64,000 bases of DNA from Romboutsia weinsteinii (GTDB lineage Bacteria > Bacillota > Clostridia > Peptostreptococcales > Peptostreptococcaceae). Both the position numbers and the translations under genes were made by a program. Below are positions 8,150 through 16,912 of this stretch, piece after piece. The stretch spans positions 1 to 64,000 of the forward strand of contig NZ_NOJY02000014.1 of the NCBI RefSeq assembly GCF_002250835.2, given 5' to 3'. Within the stretch, counting starts at the first letter, position 1, and every line of letters begins with the position of its first letter. Under the pieces are notes generated by a model, which was given only the letters and a program-made list of their open reading frames with translations, did not search any database and was not told the origin of the DNA.

Positions 8150-8773
8150 ATGACACAAGTACAAATAAGAATCGCAAAAGAGAATGATGCTAGAGAACTT
8201 CTAGAAATATATACTCCATACATAACAAATACATCAATAACATTTGAGTACGAAGTCCCAACATTAGATGAATTTAGAAATCGTATTATAAACATATCCA
8301 AAGATTATCCTTATTTAGTTTGTATAATAGACGAAAAAATCGTTGGCTATGCTTATACTAGTAGACAAAAAGAAAGGGCTGCTTACCAGTGGAATGTAGA
8401 ATTATCCGTTTACGTTGATAAACTATATTTACGCTTTGGTATAGGCAAAGCACTTTACAATGCTCTTATTGAAATCTCTAAATCACAAAATATTTATAAT
8501 CTCTATGGATGTGTCACATCTCCAAATCCAAACAGTGAAAAGTTACATGAGTATTTTGGATTTAAAAAACTTGGAGTGTTTCATAATACAGGTTATAAAC
8601 ATGGTAAATGGCATGATGTAATCTGGTTTGAAAAAAGTATTATTAATCATGAATCTGAACCAAAACCATTATTATTTATCACAGATGTTGATGAAGCACT
8701 TATAAATAAGATTCTAGATGAGTGCTCTTATATGATAAAAGACCATACTAAGTCTAATATTTTAAATTTATAA
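8150..8773 (+). CDS. GNAT N-acetyltransferase, phosphinothricin/methionine-sulfoximine type
   Basis: A 207-residue acetyltransferase. Residues 1-165 match the Pat/Bar-like GNAT group: 'ARELLEIYTPYITNTSITFEYEVP' near the start, motif A 'LRFGIGKALYNALI' about 95-108, and the closing 'YFGFKKLGVFHNTGYKHGKW'. Members acetylate phosphinothricin, methionine sulfoximine or related amines. The last 40 residues are an extension beyond the usual length ('FITDVDEALINKILDECSYMI') whose role is unknown. The likely physiological substrate is an amino-acid analogue, inferred from the family. Confidence 0.85.
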   Translation: MTQVQIRIAKENDARELLEIYTPYITNTSITFEYEVPTLDEFRNRIINISKDYPYLVCIIDEKIVGYAYTSRQKERAAYQWNVELSVYVDKLYLRFGIGKALYNALIEISKSQNIYNLYGCVTSPNPNSEKLHEYFGFKKLGVFHNTGYKHGKWHDVIWFEKSIINHESEPKPLLFITDVDEALINKILDECSYMIKDHTKSNILNL

Positions 8774-8803
8774 AATAATACACAGTTAAATTTTTATATT
8801 CAT

Positions 8804-8840
8804 AATAATAGCACTCAGTATTTTACTAAGTGCTATTATA
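8804..8840. terminator. Bidirectional hairpin between GNAT and DHHW genes
   Basis: Arms TAATAGCACT (8806-8815) and AGTGCTATTA (8829-8838) between converging genes. The T run is weak on both sides, so efficiency is uncertain. Confidence 0.6.
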
Positions 8841-8858
8841 GAAACACACCTTTTGCTC

Positions 8859-9977
8859 TTACTTTATACCTTTATCAATCATTTCCTTAATCATACCGCT
8901 AAATCCAAAGCTATTATACATAAATAAAACAGTATCAGAATCACTATTTTTTATTATATCCTCATAAGTCATATCTAAGTTATCAATATATCTTGGGTCT
9001 ACTATCTCAACCTCACTAAACAAATCTGCCAATAACAATGTCATAGGAGCTTCATAAGAATCTCTAAAAACTAATACTTTTTTATCAGTTAGAGACTTTG
9101 CATTTTTTATCTTTAATATATTACAATTGCTTCCTCTCATATAAGCTCCGCCATAATCCCAGCTATCTTTTTCTCTACGCGTAGCCATTATATCCTTTTC
9201 TTTGATTTTAATATCTTTATTAGTGTCACTTAAAAAGTACTTATACTTTGCTCCCTCTAAATATACAAAACTGGTCTTTTCTTTTTCCTCTATAGGGAAT
9301 CCTAACTTTTTATTATAGCTTCCTATGAAATCTTTCTCTCCATTAACTAATACTTTATACTTGCTAAAATGATTTTCAATCTCTTCATCAGTTAGTCCCA
9401 AGTCCATATTTTTAACCATTATTTTAAATCCTTCATAGGCTCCTATTCCATTCCAATGATGATCCGTTTTGAAATAGAATTCTTCTAGATTTTCTTTGGA
9501 GAAACTATTTGAGAAGGCTTCATCTAAGTCTATAAATTTCATATTTTTTAAGTCTAAATTTTTCTTAAATATTGTTTTATTAATATCTATATTACATCTG
9601 TTAGTAACAAAATTTGGGTACAGATGCTTTAACATATTGGTCTTATGCGTCATTGAAACAAAGTATGTACTTTTACCCATATCATTACTGATACCAGAAA
9701 GTTCATTTATAGCATCTGAGTATACTTTCATCTCACTTTCAGGTAATAATTTAGAAAACTTTCCTAAAATCCAGTTTTTTTCTCCTAAATAGTAATTTCC
9801 AATAATTTGCTTATTTGATGCTTCATTAGACTTATCACCATCTTTAACTGTTTCATTGAATACATACTTTTCTTGTGATTTTAAATCATCATTTTTCTCA
9901 GTATTATTGATAAGAGTAAATAATATTACTGAGAGTATTATAGGCGGTATTATGTACTTGAATTTATTTTTGCTCAT
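8859..9977 (-). CDS. DHHW-family (SGNH/AlgX-like) protein, shortened paralogue
   Basis: A 372-residue protein with an N-terminal membrane anchor (about residues 8-24) and an extracellular SGNH-like domain. The signature 'FKTDHHWNGIGAYEGFK' lies about 165-185 and 'VLVFRDSYEAPMTLL' about 305-320. DHHW proteins sit with MBOAT acyltransferases and are thought to act in transfer of acetyl groups to surface polymers. Compared with the gene upstream it lacks the 'AENRNLEKMP...DQFPLRE' segment after the anchor, replaced by a low-complexity charged linker. It is the third gene of the operon, from 12715 downward. Confidence 0.85.
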   Translation of the reverse strand: MSKNKFKYIIPPIILSVILFTLINNTEKNDDLKSQEKYVFNETVKDGDKSNEASNKQIIGNYYLGEKNWILGKFSKLLPESEMKVYSDAINELSGISNDMGKSTYFVSMTHKTNMLKHLYPNFVTNRCNIDINKTIFKKNLDLKNMKFIDLDEAFSNSFSKENLEEFYFKTDHHWNGIGAYEGFKIMVKNMDLGLTDEEIENHFSKYKVLVNGEKDFIGSYNKKLGFPIEEKEKTSFVYLEGAKYKYFLSDTNKDIKIKEKDIMATRREKDSWDYGGAYMRGSNCNILKIKNAKSLTDKKVLVFRDSYEAPMTLLLADLFSEVEIVDPRYIDNLDMTYEDIIKNSDSDTVLFMYNSFGFSGMIKEMIDKGIK

Positions 9978-10094
9978 TGTGTATGCTCCTTTTGCTTAAT
10001 ATAATTACGATGTAATTATATTCCCCCAGGATTACAAAAATAAACTCACATTAGCCTATAAAATCTTTACTAGATTTATATCAACCATAACTAC

Positions 10095-11285
10095 CTATTT
10101 AATTCCCTTTTCAATCATTTTATCTATCATCGAATCAAACCCAGAGCTATTATACATAAACATTACTATATCTGAATTACTATCCTTTATAATTTCTTCA
10201 TAAGTCTTGTCTATCTTATCTATATTTCTAGGATCAACTATCTCAACTTCACTAAATAAATCCGCAAATAACCATGTGGTAGGAGCTTGATAAGAATCTC
10301 TAAATACAAGAATCTTTTTATCAACAAGTGCATCTTTATTTTTAATCTCTAAGATATTAGTCTGAGCCCCTCTAATATATGCTCCACCATAATCCCATTC
10401 ATTCTTATCTCTTGATGTAGCCAATATTTCCTCTTCTTTTTTTACATTTTTATTTAATAAGTACTCATATTTAGCATCTTCTATATATGCATAACTAGGA
10501 TATTCTTTTTCCTTGACTAGCATATCAAGGTTTTGGTTATAACTTCCTATGAATTCTTTTTTAGTGTAAGTAATAGTTTTGTACCTATCAAAATGATTCT
10601 TAAGACTCTCTTTAGATACACCAAGGTCCATATTACTAGCCATCATCTTAAAACCTTCATATGCACCTACTCCATTCCAGTGATGGTCAGTCTTAAAGTA
10701 TAACTTCTCTAACTCTTTCTCATTAAAATTATCTAAAAAGAACTCGTCCATATCAATATATTTTGTAAGCTTTGAATCAAGACTAGACTCAAAGGAAGCT
10801 CTATTGATATCTATATTTTTAGTATTATCAACGTATTTAGGATATAAATGTTTTAAAATATTAGTTTTGTGAGGCATCATCGTATAATAAACATCTTTAC
10901 CTAAATTTTTGCTTATCTTAGCTAATTCATCAATATTACTTGAGTAAGACTCTAACTGATCACTAGTCAATATTTTAGGAAACTTTCCTAAAATCCAATT
11001 ATTCTCTCCTAAATAATAATTACCAACCTCTGTTTTATTAAGTGCAGCCTCAGACTTAGTACTTATACTAATCATCTCTTCTCTAAGTGGAAATTGGTCA
11101 TTGTAATACTTTTCATAATCTGAGAAAAAAGTCCCTTTTTTAACGCTATCAAGTGTAGGCATTTTTTCTAGATTTCTGTTTTCTGCTACACTATAATTCT
11201 TATCTGGATTTATAATATTAATAGCAAAGAAGCCAAATATAATACCTAAAAAAGGTGCAATTACATACTTTGATCTTTTATTCAT
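10095..11285 (-). CDS. DHHW-family (SGNH/AlgX-like) surface acylation protein
   Basis: A full-length DHHW protein of 396 residues: one N-terminal membrane helix (about 8-25), the segment 'ENRNLEKMPTLDS' to 'YYNDQFPLREE' typical of the family, the signature 'FKTDHHWNGVGAYEGFK', then 'FIGSYN' and 'ILVFRDSYQAPTTWL'. The start is the ATG at 11285, with GGAGG nine bases before it; an in-frame ATG at 11294 touches that site. It follows the MBOAT gene by 14 bases and is probably its secreted partner, as AlgJ/AlgX are for AlgI. Confidence 0.88.
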   Translation of the reverse strand: MNKRSKYVIAPFLGIIFGFFAINIINPDKNYSVAENRNLEKMPTLDSVKKGTFFSDYEKYYNDQFPLREEMISISTKSEAALNKTEVGNYYLGENNWILGKFPKILTSDQLESYSSNIDELAKISKNLGKDVYYTMMPHKTNILKHLYPKYVDNTKNIDINRASFESSLDSKLTKYIDMDEFFLDNFNEKELEKLYFKTDHHWNGVGAYEGFKMMASNMDLGVSKESLKNHFDRYKTITYTKKEFIGSYNQNLDMLVKEKEYPSYAYIEDAKYEYLLNKNVKKEEEILATSRDKNEWDYGGAYIRGAQTNILEIKNKDALVDKKILVFRDSYQAPTTWLFADLFSEVEIVDPRNIDKIDKTYEEIIKDSNSDIVMFMYNSSGFDSMIDKMIEKGIK

Positions 11286-11299
11286 AATATTCATCCTCC

Positions 11300-12715
11300 T
11301 TAAAATCTAAAATATAAAAATGGATTATAACTTGAGCTACAAAGCATTACTACTACTATAAGCATATAAGCAGACAGAAGTAATCCATGAAGTGCATAGC
11401 TTATATTACTAGATAATACCTTTTTGTTTAATTTAAGTAATCTAGACTTTAATACTTTAACAATAGGAGTTGAAAGTATTAAAGCTGTAAATATTATATA
11501 ATAGTAATCAATCAAGTAAACACTTACACTGGAATTAAATATTAGGTTAGATTTTAATCCAAACATGACTTGTATAAACTCAAAGGCTTGCAATATATCA
11601 GTTGATCTAAAGAATACCCAACCTAGTATTACTACTAATAATAAATAAGTGTGTCTTACAAATCTCGGTAGCCTATATAATAATTTTTCTAAAAATGCTT
11701 TTTCTAATGCTATTAATATACCAAAGTACAGACCCCATATGATGAAATTCCAACTTGCACCATGCCAAAATCCAGTTAAAAACCATACTACAAATAAGTT
11801 TCTATATAATTTAAGCTTAGATACTCTACTACCTCCAAGTGGAATATAAACATAATCTCTAAACCAACTACCTAAAGATATATGCCATCTTCTCCAAAAT
11901 TCAGATACAGACTGTGATATATATGGATAATTAAAGTTCTCAAGGAAATCAAATCCAAACATCTTTCCAAGGCCTATAGCCATATCACTATAACCACCAA
12001 AGTCAAAGTATATTTGAAGTGTATAACATGTAATTCCAACCCATGCTTCAACTACTGATAGATTAGATATACTCGCTGAAAATACCCCATCTGCTACTAG
12101 TCCTAATTGATTTGATAAAATAACTTTTTTAGCAAGTCCACATACGAATCGATTTACTCCTTCTGCAAATTTTTCACTAGAATAAGTTCTTTTGTTTATC
12201 TGCTCATCAACAGTCTGATACCTTACAATAGGTCCTGCTACAAGCTGTGGAAATAAACTAATATATAAAGCTAAATCAAAAATATTTCGCTGAACTTTCC
12301 CATCTTTTTTATAAACATCAATCACATAACTCATAGTTTGGAATGTGAAAAAGGATATTCCTAAAGGAAGTGCTATAGCCTGAATATTTATATCAGTACC
12401 AAATAAGGTGTTGATATTATCTACGAAGAAATTGCTATATTTAAAAATCACCAATATAGAAATATTGAAAATTACCGCTATATTTAGCCATAATTTCTTC
12501 TCTTTTAAATTATTTGAGGATACTTTTATACCAAATATATAGTTAAAAGAAATAGATCCAATCATAAGAAATATATACGTTGGCTCCCCCCAAGCGTAAA
12601 AAAATAAGCTTGCAAGTAATAATATTATGTTTTTAAGTTTTTCATTTGAAATATAATATAGTATAAGTACTATAGGTAAAAAAGAAAATAAAAATACTAA
12701 ACTGCTAAAAATCAT
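11300..12715 (-). CDS. MBOAT-family O-acyltransferase (AlgI/PatA-like)
   Basis: A 471-residue polytopic membrane protein of the MBOAT family. The AlgI-type start 'MIFSSLVFLFSFLPIVLILYY', the 'FDFGGYSDMAIGLGKMFGF' loop, 'EFWRRWHISLGSWFRDYVY' and the catalytic histidine in 'LTGFWHGASWNF' (about residue 316) are all visible. Such proteins move acyl, usually acetyl, groups across the membrane for O-acetylation of surface polysaccharides or peptidoglycan. It is the first gene of an operon with two DHHW proteins. The acceptor polymer cannot be inferred. An inverted repeat upstream at 12812-12842 may be an operator. Confidence 0.92.
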   Translation of the reverse strand: MIFSSLVFLFSFLPIVLILYYISNEKLKNIILLLASLFFYAWGEPTYIFLMIGSISFNYIFGIKVSSNNLKEKKLWLNIAVIFNISILVIFKYSNFFVDNINTLFGTDINIQAIALPLGISFFTFQTMSYVIDVYKKDGKVQRNIFDLALYISLFPQLVAGPIVRYQTVDEQINKRTYSSEKFAEGVNRFVCGLAKKVILSNQLGLVADGVFSASISNLSVVEAWVGITCYTLQIYFDFGGYSDMAIGLGKMFGFDFLENFNYPYISQSVSEFWRRWHISLGSWFRDYVYIPLGGSRVSKLKLYRNLFVVWFLTGFWHGASWNFIIWGLYFGILIALEKAFLEKLLYRLPRFVRHTYLLLVVILGWVFFRSTDILQAFEFIQVMFGLKSNLIFNSSVSVYLIDYYYIIFTALILSTPIVKVLKSRLLKLNKKVLSSNISYALHGLLLSAYMLIVVVMLCSSSYNPFLYFRF

Positions 12716-12811
12716 TTTGTTTAATCAATCTCATATAAAATTGATTATCCCCCTTTCCATATGTAAGTTGCTTTTAAGTGAAGTATAGCTTAAAAAATTT
12801 TATAAATAGCA

Positions 12812-12842
12812 TATGTCAAACTTTCGTATGATCTTTGACATA
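12812..12842. promoter_or_regulatory. Inverted repeat upstream of the O-acylation operon
   Basis: Perfect 9-base arms TATGTCAAA (12812-12820) and TTTGACATA (12834-12842) with a 13-base spacer, about 100 bases before the MBOAT start. Each arm contains a TTGACA -35-like hexamer, but I find no well-spaced -10. It is a candidate operator. Confidence 0.45.
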
Positions 12843-12884
12843 AAATCTTAATAAATTAGATATTTTTGTAATAAATTCTTAATA

Positions 12885-12929
12885 AAAAATGCGGATGTCA
12901 TCTCTTTTTAAGATAACATCCGCATTTTT
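12885..12929. terminator. Strong terminator hairpin
   Basis: Stem AAAAATGCGGATGT with ACATCCGCATTTTT around a T-rich loop. It lies between the 13018 gene (upstream on the plus axis) and the MBOAT operon, and can end transcription coming from 13018 on the minus strand. Confidence 0.88.
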
Positions 12930-13017
12930 CTTTTTCAATTGAGTTTCTCCAACTGGTATATTTATCGCCCCAACTGTCATAGTTAATATATTTTTTATTT
13001 TATGCCTAACCATGTTC

Positions 13018-14037
13018 TTATATTTCAAAACTGACAAATTCACCGGGAATTTTTATATGCTTAGAAAATAATTCAATCTCCATATCACCATTAAAATCTC
13101 TTTCAATTGGGTCTAAGAAATCAACACCTTTTAAATAGTTATTTTTACCATACTTATCACCATCATCCATTGCTAAATACATTGCTACTCCATGTGAATT
13201 GTATTCAACCATAGATTCTAGGTGATTTTTAGATAAAAATTGTAACTGAGAACCATCTTTTGTTTCATATGATATAGTAAGTAAATCCATACCTTTTGGA
13301 CATAAGCATTCTATAGATGTTAGATGTTCTTCTTTAAACTGTTCTCTTTCATCTTCTTCTATATCATTCATTATATTATCTAAATTTTTAAGTGTGTCTT
13401 CCCACAAGTTATACCTACCAACTTCATTTATGTAAAAAAAGTCTTTGTTATTGTATTCATCAACATAATCAATTCTAGTATTTAAAGGATAATCACCTAA
13501 AGTCACAGTAATAGGATGCTCTATTAATACTTCTTCAAAATCTTCATCAATTTTTAATGTAATAGTTATCTTTTCATTAGCATCAATTTGTGGAAAATCT
13601 TCTCCATCAGCTTGTTCGTAGCATGTTATAAACATATTAGTTATGTCAATATCATCCCATTCTTCTGATATGGCATCATTTTTAATAAGATGCTTCAAAT
13701 CCTCAATATCTAAATCATCATAGTATTCTAAAGAGCTTCCAGAAGAAGACTTAAAGGTAACCTTCTGATTTTGTATCATCATCTCTTTAAGGAATATGGA
13801 AGTATTTATTCTACTTGCTTTTACACTATTTATTTTATCTTGTCTATTGGTAATTAAACCTTCTTCATATTCATCACCTATACAATGATTTTTACACAAA
13901 ACATACATCCTATTACACTTATATCCCTTAATAAAACCTAAAAATAATATCTCTTGTCCTCTAACAGTAACTTTTTTATTTATTATTATCTCTTCTCTTT
14001 CAAAGAATAGTTTATCTCTTAGATCTTTAAATTTCAT
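13018..14037 (-). CDS. Uncharacterised acidic protein
   Basis: A 339-residue soluble, acidic protein with no signal peptide or membrane helix. I do not recognise a domain. The N-terminal part has a short beta-rich segment ('VTVRGQEILFLGFIKGYKCNRMYVLC'), the middle is rich in Asp and Glu, and cysteines are scattered with no zinc-binding spacing. The ATG follows AAAGGGG. It lies 26 bases downstream of 4hbD on the same strand and may be cotranscribed with it, but no functional link is evident. Confidence 0.65.
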   Translation of the reverse strand: MKFKDLRDKLFFEREEIIINKKVTVRGQEILFLGFIKGYKCNRMYVLCKNHCIGDEYEEGLITNRQDKINSVKASRINTSIFLKEMMIQNQKVTFKSSSGSSLEYYDDLDIEDLKHLIKNDAISEEWDDIDITNMFITCYEQADGEDFPQIDANEKITITLKIDEDFEEVLIEHPITVTLGDYPLNTRIDYVDEYNNKDFFYINEVGRYNLWEDTLKNLDNIMNDIEEDEREQFKEEHLTSIECLCPKGMDLLTISYETKDGSQLQFLSKNHLESMVEYNSHGVAMYLAMDDGDKYGKNNYLKGVDFLDPIERDFNGDMEIELFSKHIKIPGEFVSFEI

Positions 14038-14063
14038 ATTAACCCCTTTCTCATTTCCCCTTA

Positions 14064-15179
14064 CTAGTATAATCTTCTGTAAATATTAGCAAGCTCTTCT
14101 TGTGAAAATTGAACATATCCTTGACTTAATAGTCTCTGTTGATTTTTAACAATACTTGAAGCAAAGCTTTCTATATCATCCTCTATCATGCCATACTCTC
14201 TTAATTTTTTTCTTTCAATAATCTTATCTAATAACTCTTCCATCTTTTCATAAACATTATCAGCATCACAATCTAATATATTACTTAAAATTTTATTTAA
14301 ACTACTTATCTTACCAGTTGAGTTTTTAACCATATACTCCTTAAATACAGCTGTAAAGAATAAATAATTTGATTCTCCATGAGGTACATGGTAACATCCA
14401 CTTAAAGGATAACTCATAGCATGAACAGCACCATTACTTGCATTGCTAAATGCTACCCCTGCTAAGTTACTAGCTGTAAGGAATCTATCAAGCATATTAA
14501 ATCTTGCCTCTTTCCCATCTTTTGCAATTATCTTAAATCCATCTATAATCATTTCCATAGCTTGCTTACTAAATACCTCTGTATAAACATTTGCACTTGG
14601 TGCCATGTAAGATTCTATTGCATGTATAAGTGCATCTATAGCACTTGTAGCAAAAAATTTATACGGAAGATCAGTTATAAGTTCTGGAATAAGTACAGCA
14701 TAATCAGGATATAATTCATCTGTTGCAATACCTAACTTAGTTCCCATCTTTGTCATCTCAGTAACACTAATATTTGATACCTCTGACCCTGCTCCACAAG
14801 TAGTTGGTATAGCTATAAGAGGTCTTATTTTTTCAAATGGTATCCTTTTAGTAAATATATCCTCAGCAGACTTACCATCTTTTAGCACAAGTATCTTTGC
14901 CATATCAATAACTGCTCCACCACCAATAGCAATAATTCTATTACAGTTACTGTTATTAAAATCTTCCAATAGCATATCCATCATTATATCTGTAGGCTCA
15001 CCTGTTCCATATTTATTTTTACAAATTACAGTAGCCTCTAAATTTAATGGTTTAAAATATTTCTCATATAAACTTTTACTTACAAGAATAAAATCTTCTT
15101 TCCCAATTTTGAATTCTTTTACAAATTCACTTACATTATCAAACTTTTGTATATTTGTTCTTTCCATAAATAGTTTCAT
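14064..15179 (-). CDS. 4hbD: NAD-dependent 4-hydroxybutyrate dehydrogenase (iron-type alcohol dehydrogenase)
   Basis: A 371-residue group III iron-dependent alcohol dehydrogenase. Visible are the nucleotide-binding 'RIIAIGGGAVIDMAKIL', 'IAIPTTCGAGSEVSNISVTE', and metal-binding histidines in 'DALIHAIESY' and 'YHVPHGESNYLFF'. Length and sequence along the whole protein closely resemble Clostridium kluyveri 4hbD as I recall it. The enzyme reduces succinate semialdehyde to 4-hydroxybutyrate in succinate or aminobutyrate fermentation. The usual neighbours (succinate semialdehyde dehydrogenase, CoA transferase) are not in this window. A perfect inverted repeat lies 60-80 bases upstream. Confidence 0.9.
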   Translation of the reverse strand: MKLFMERTNIQKFDNVSEFVKEFKIGKEDFILVSKSLYEKYFKPLNLEATVICKNKYGTGEPTDIMMDMLLEDFNNSNCNRIIAIGGGAVIDMAKILVLKDGKSAEDIFTKRIPFEKIRPLIAIPTTCGAGSEVSNISVTEMTKMGTKLGIATDELYPDYAVLIPELITDLPYKFFATSAIDALIHAIESYMAPSANVYTEVFSKQAMEMIIDGFKIIAKDGKEARFNMLDRFLTASNLAGVAFSNASNGAVHAMSYPLSGCYHVPHGESNYLFFTAVFKEYMVKNSTGKISSLNKILSNILDCDADNVYEKMEELLDKIIERKKLREYGMIEDDIESFASSIVKNQQRLLSQGYVQFSQEELANIYRRLY

Positions 15180-15237
15180 TTTTAATACTCTCCTTGGTTT
15201 TACCCTTATTTATTATATAAATAATCTTTTATAAATT

Positions 15238-15262
15238 AAATTGTAGCAGAATACTACAATTT
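15238..15262. promoter_or_regulatory. Palindromic operator candidate upstream of 4hbD
   Basis: Perfect 9-base arms AAATTGTAG and CTACAATTT with a 7-base spacer, 59-83 bases before the 4hbD start. No terminator T run follows, so a protein-binding site is more likely than a terminator. Confidence 0.5.
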
Positions 15263-15510
15263 ATGTAAAAATAATTCATACTTTGAATATAGATAAAATA
15301 TTATATTACAAAAAAGTATTAAAATAAAGTATCCTGCATATAGATTTTTATTTTTATTAGGTCTATAATTAAAATAAACAACAAATTCTCTCTAGCTTAT
15401 CAATAGAATTAAAGTCTAATAATCGCAAATAATATATTTTGTTAATAAAGTTTTGAATCAAGATCATAACTTATATCTATTTGAAGAATTATTACTCAGG
15501 AGGAAAACAA

Positions 15511-15924
15511 ATGAGGAAATCAACTATAAAAGCAACCTTTAACTCTGATATACAAACAGTTTGGGATATAGTAACTAATAATAGAGATTTTGAGTGGAGA
15601 AGTGATTTATCCAAAATTGAAGTATTTGATTATGGTAAAAGATTTATGGAATACAAAAAAGATGGATTTGCAACGTATTTTGAAATAACTCTAAAAGAGC
15701 CTTGTAAGAGATACGAGTTTAGTATGAGAAATATAAGTTTTACTGGTCATTGGGTTGGAGTCTTTAAGCCAACTGAAAATAATGGTACAGAAATAATACT
15801 TACAGAAGAAATACATGTAAAAAGCCGTATGATGGAGTTATTATCATATATTTATATGAATTTGAAAAAAATTCAATTTACTTATGTTAAAGATTTAAAG
15901 AAAAAATTAGGTGAAATAGATTAA
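15511..15924 (+). CDS. SRPBCC (START/Bet v1-like) lipid- or ligand-binding protein
   Basis: A 137-residue protein with the SRPBCC start pattern 'KATFNSDIQTVWDIVTNNRDFEWRSDLSKIEV' in pieces, central strands 'RYEFSMRNISFTGHWVGVF' and a C-terminal helix ('YIYMNLKKIQFTYVKDLKKKL'). This fold binds hydrophobic ligands or acts in polyketide-type cyclisation; the specific ligand is unknown. I chose the ATG at 15511 because CAGGAGG precedes it; an in-frame upstream TTG lacks a site. The gene is monocistronic, with a strong terminator right after it. Confidence 0.78.
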   Translation: MRKSTIKATFNSDIQTVWDIVTNNRDFEWRSDLSKIEVFDYGKRFMEYKKDGFATYFEITLKEPCKRYEFSMRNISFTGHWVGVFKPTENNGTEIILTEEIHVKSRMMELLSYIYMNLKKIQFTYVKDLKKKLGEID

Positions 15925-15925
15925 T

Positions 15926-15969
15926 AAAAAGATGTAGAGACTTTGTAAATTATTCTCTACATCTTTTTT
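15926..15969. terminator. Terminator after SRPBCC gene
   Basis: Stem AAAAAGATGTAGAGA with TCTCTACATCTTTTTT, ending in a T run. It probably also serves the converging gene at 16005. Confidence 0.92.
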
Positions 15970-16004
15970 AAGGAGATCTTCTTATAAAAAGTACTCTCAT
16001 CAAA

Positions 16005-16313
16005 CTAGTTTACTTTTTCATACTTAGTAAATTTATATGCTATATAATTAAATATAAAATTTATAATCAGTGCAATTATAATAACTTCTATAATACTTGG
16101 CTTATAATTATTAAGATTATCCCTAGCCCATATACCAGATATTCCCGCAACAAAGGCTGATATTCCATTTGCCATAGCAATTTTTGAGAAAGATTTTATC
16201 CTATATTTTGACTTGCAATTATCACATTGAATTTCCCCACATCTTCCATACCAATAAAACTTATATCTATTAGCTTTAGAATATCTAATATTACAATCTG
16301 GACAAGCCTTCAT
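16005..16313 (-). CDS. Small zinc-ribbon membrane protein (CxxC...CxxC)
   Basis: A 102-residue protein. The N-terminal 35 residues carry two CxxC pairs ('CPDC' and 'CDNC') about 22 residues apart, a zinc-ribbon arrangement like the TIGR04104 cxxc_20_cxxc family. Two hydrophobic segments follow (about residues 46-63 and 73-93) and a basic tail. Function unknown. It ends a run of four or five minus-strand genes and starts 11 bases after the GrpB gene, so it is probably cotranscribed. The ATG follows GGGGGA. Confidence 0.6.
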   Translation of the reverse strand: MKACPDCNIRYSKANRYKFYWYGRCGEIQCDNCKSKYRIKSFSKIAMANGISAFVAGISGIWARDNLNNYKPSIIEVIIIALIINFIFNYIAYKFTKYEKVN

Positions 16314-16324
16314 AATTATTCCCC

Positions 16325-16864
16325 CTAATTTTGTATTTCTTTATCCCATTCCTCTGCTTTTTTATCAATCTCTTTAATAAAGTCATCCTTACCATCACAA
16401 TAAGCTTCATTATCATACCTAAATTCACTTGCCAAATCCTTTTTCAGATCTTCATAACGCTTTGCATCCTTAGGATGTGTGTTCATGTAATCTCTAAAGT
16501 TTAGATGCCTTTTTATATGAGGACTGTCTATTTCAAATATATGTATATGGTGAGTTCTTTTAATTTCACCTTTTAAATAAAATCTACGACCTTTAATACC
16601 ATATTCACCCTTAGGCGTATATCCTATGTTCACCATTTCTTTGTCATATTTATCAACTTCTGAAATATTTTTTACACCTATTAATATATCAATTATAGGT
16701 TTTGCATAAATTCCAGATATGGAAGTACTACCTATATGATGGATTTCAACTATTTCATCTCCCATTATACTCAATACCTTCTCTGATTCTTCTTTATACT
16801 CATATTTCCATCTAGGGTTTGGTTTTACAACTTCAATTATCCTAACTTTATTTTGTTGAGTCAT
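16325..16864 (-). CDS. GrpB-family (UPF0157) nucleotidyltransferase-like protein
   Basis: A 179-residue protein of the GrpB/UPF0157 family. The hallmark 'IHHIGSTSISGIYAKPIIDILIGV' (seen in pieces, about residues 40-65) is the nucleotidyltransferase-like GS motif plus acidic pair, and 'HHIHIFEIDSPHIKRHLNFRDYM' follows. Family members often sit next to resistance-type enzymes; some are fused to dephospho-CoA kinase. No substrate is proven. The ATG at 16864 has GGAGG upstream, which is why I do not extend to 16879. Confidence 0.85.
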   Translation of the reverse strand: MTQQNKVRIIEVVKPNPRWKYEYKEESEKVLSIMGDEIVEIHHIGSTSISGIYAKPIIDILIGVKNISEVDKYDKEMVNIGYTPKGEYGIKGRRFYLKGEIKRTHHIHIFEIDSPHIKRHLNFRDYMNTHPKDAKRYEDLKKDLASEFRYDNEAYCDGKDDFIKEIDKKAEEWDKEIQN

Positions 16865-16912
16865 AATATTTACCTCCATCGCAAAATAATATATATTATT
16901 ACAAATACAATA

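Noticed and set aside
15180..15510. Riboswitch or T-box before 4hbD or the SRPBCC gene
   Set aside because: No conserved riboswitch or T-box core could be found; only the palindrome at 15238 stands out.
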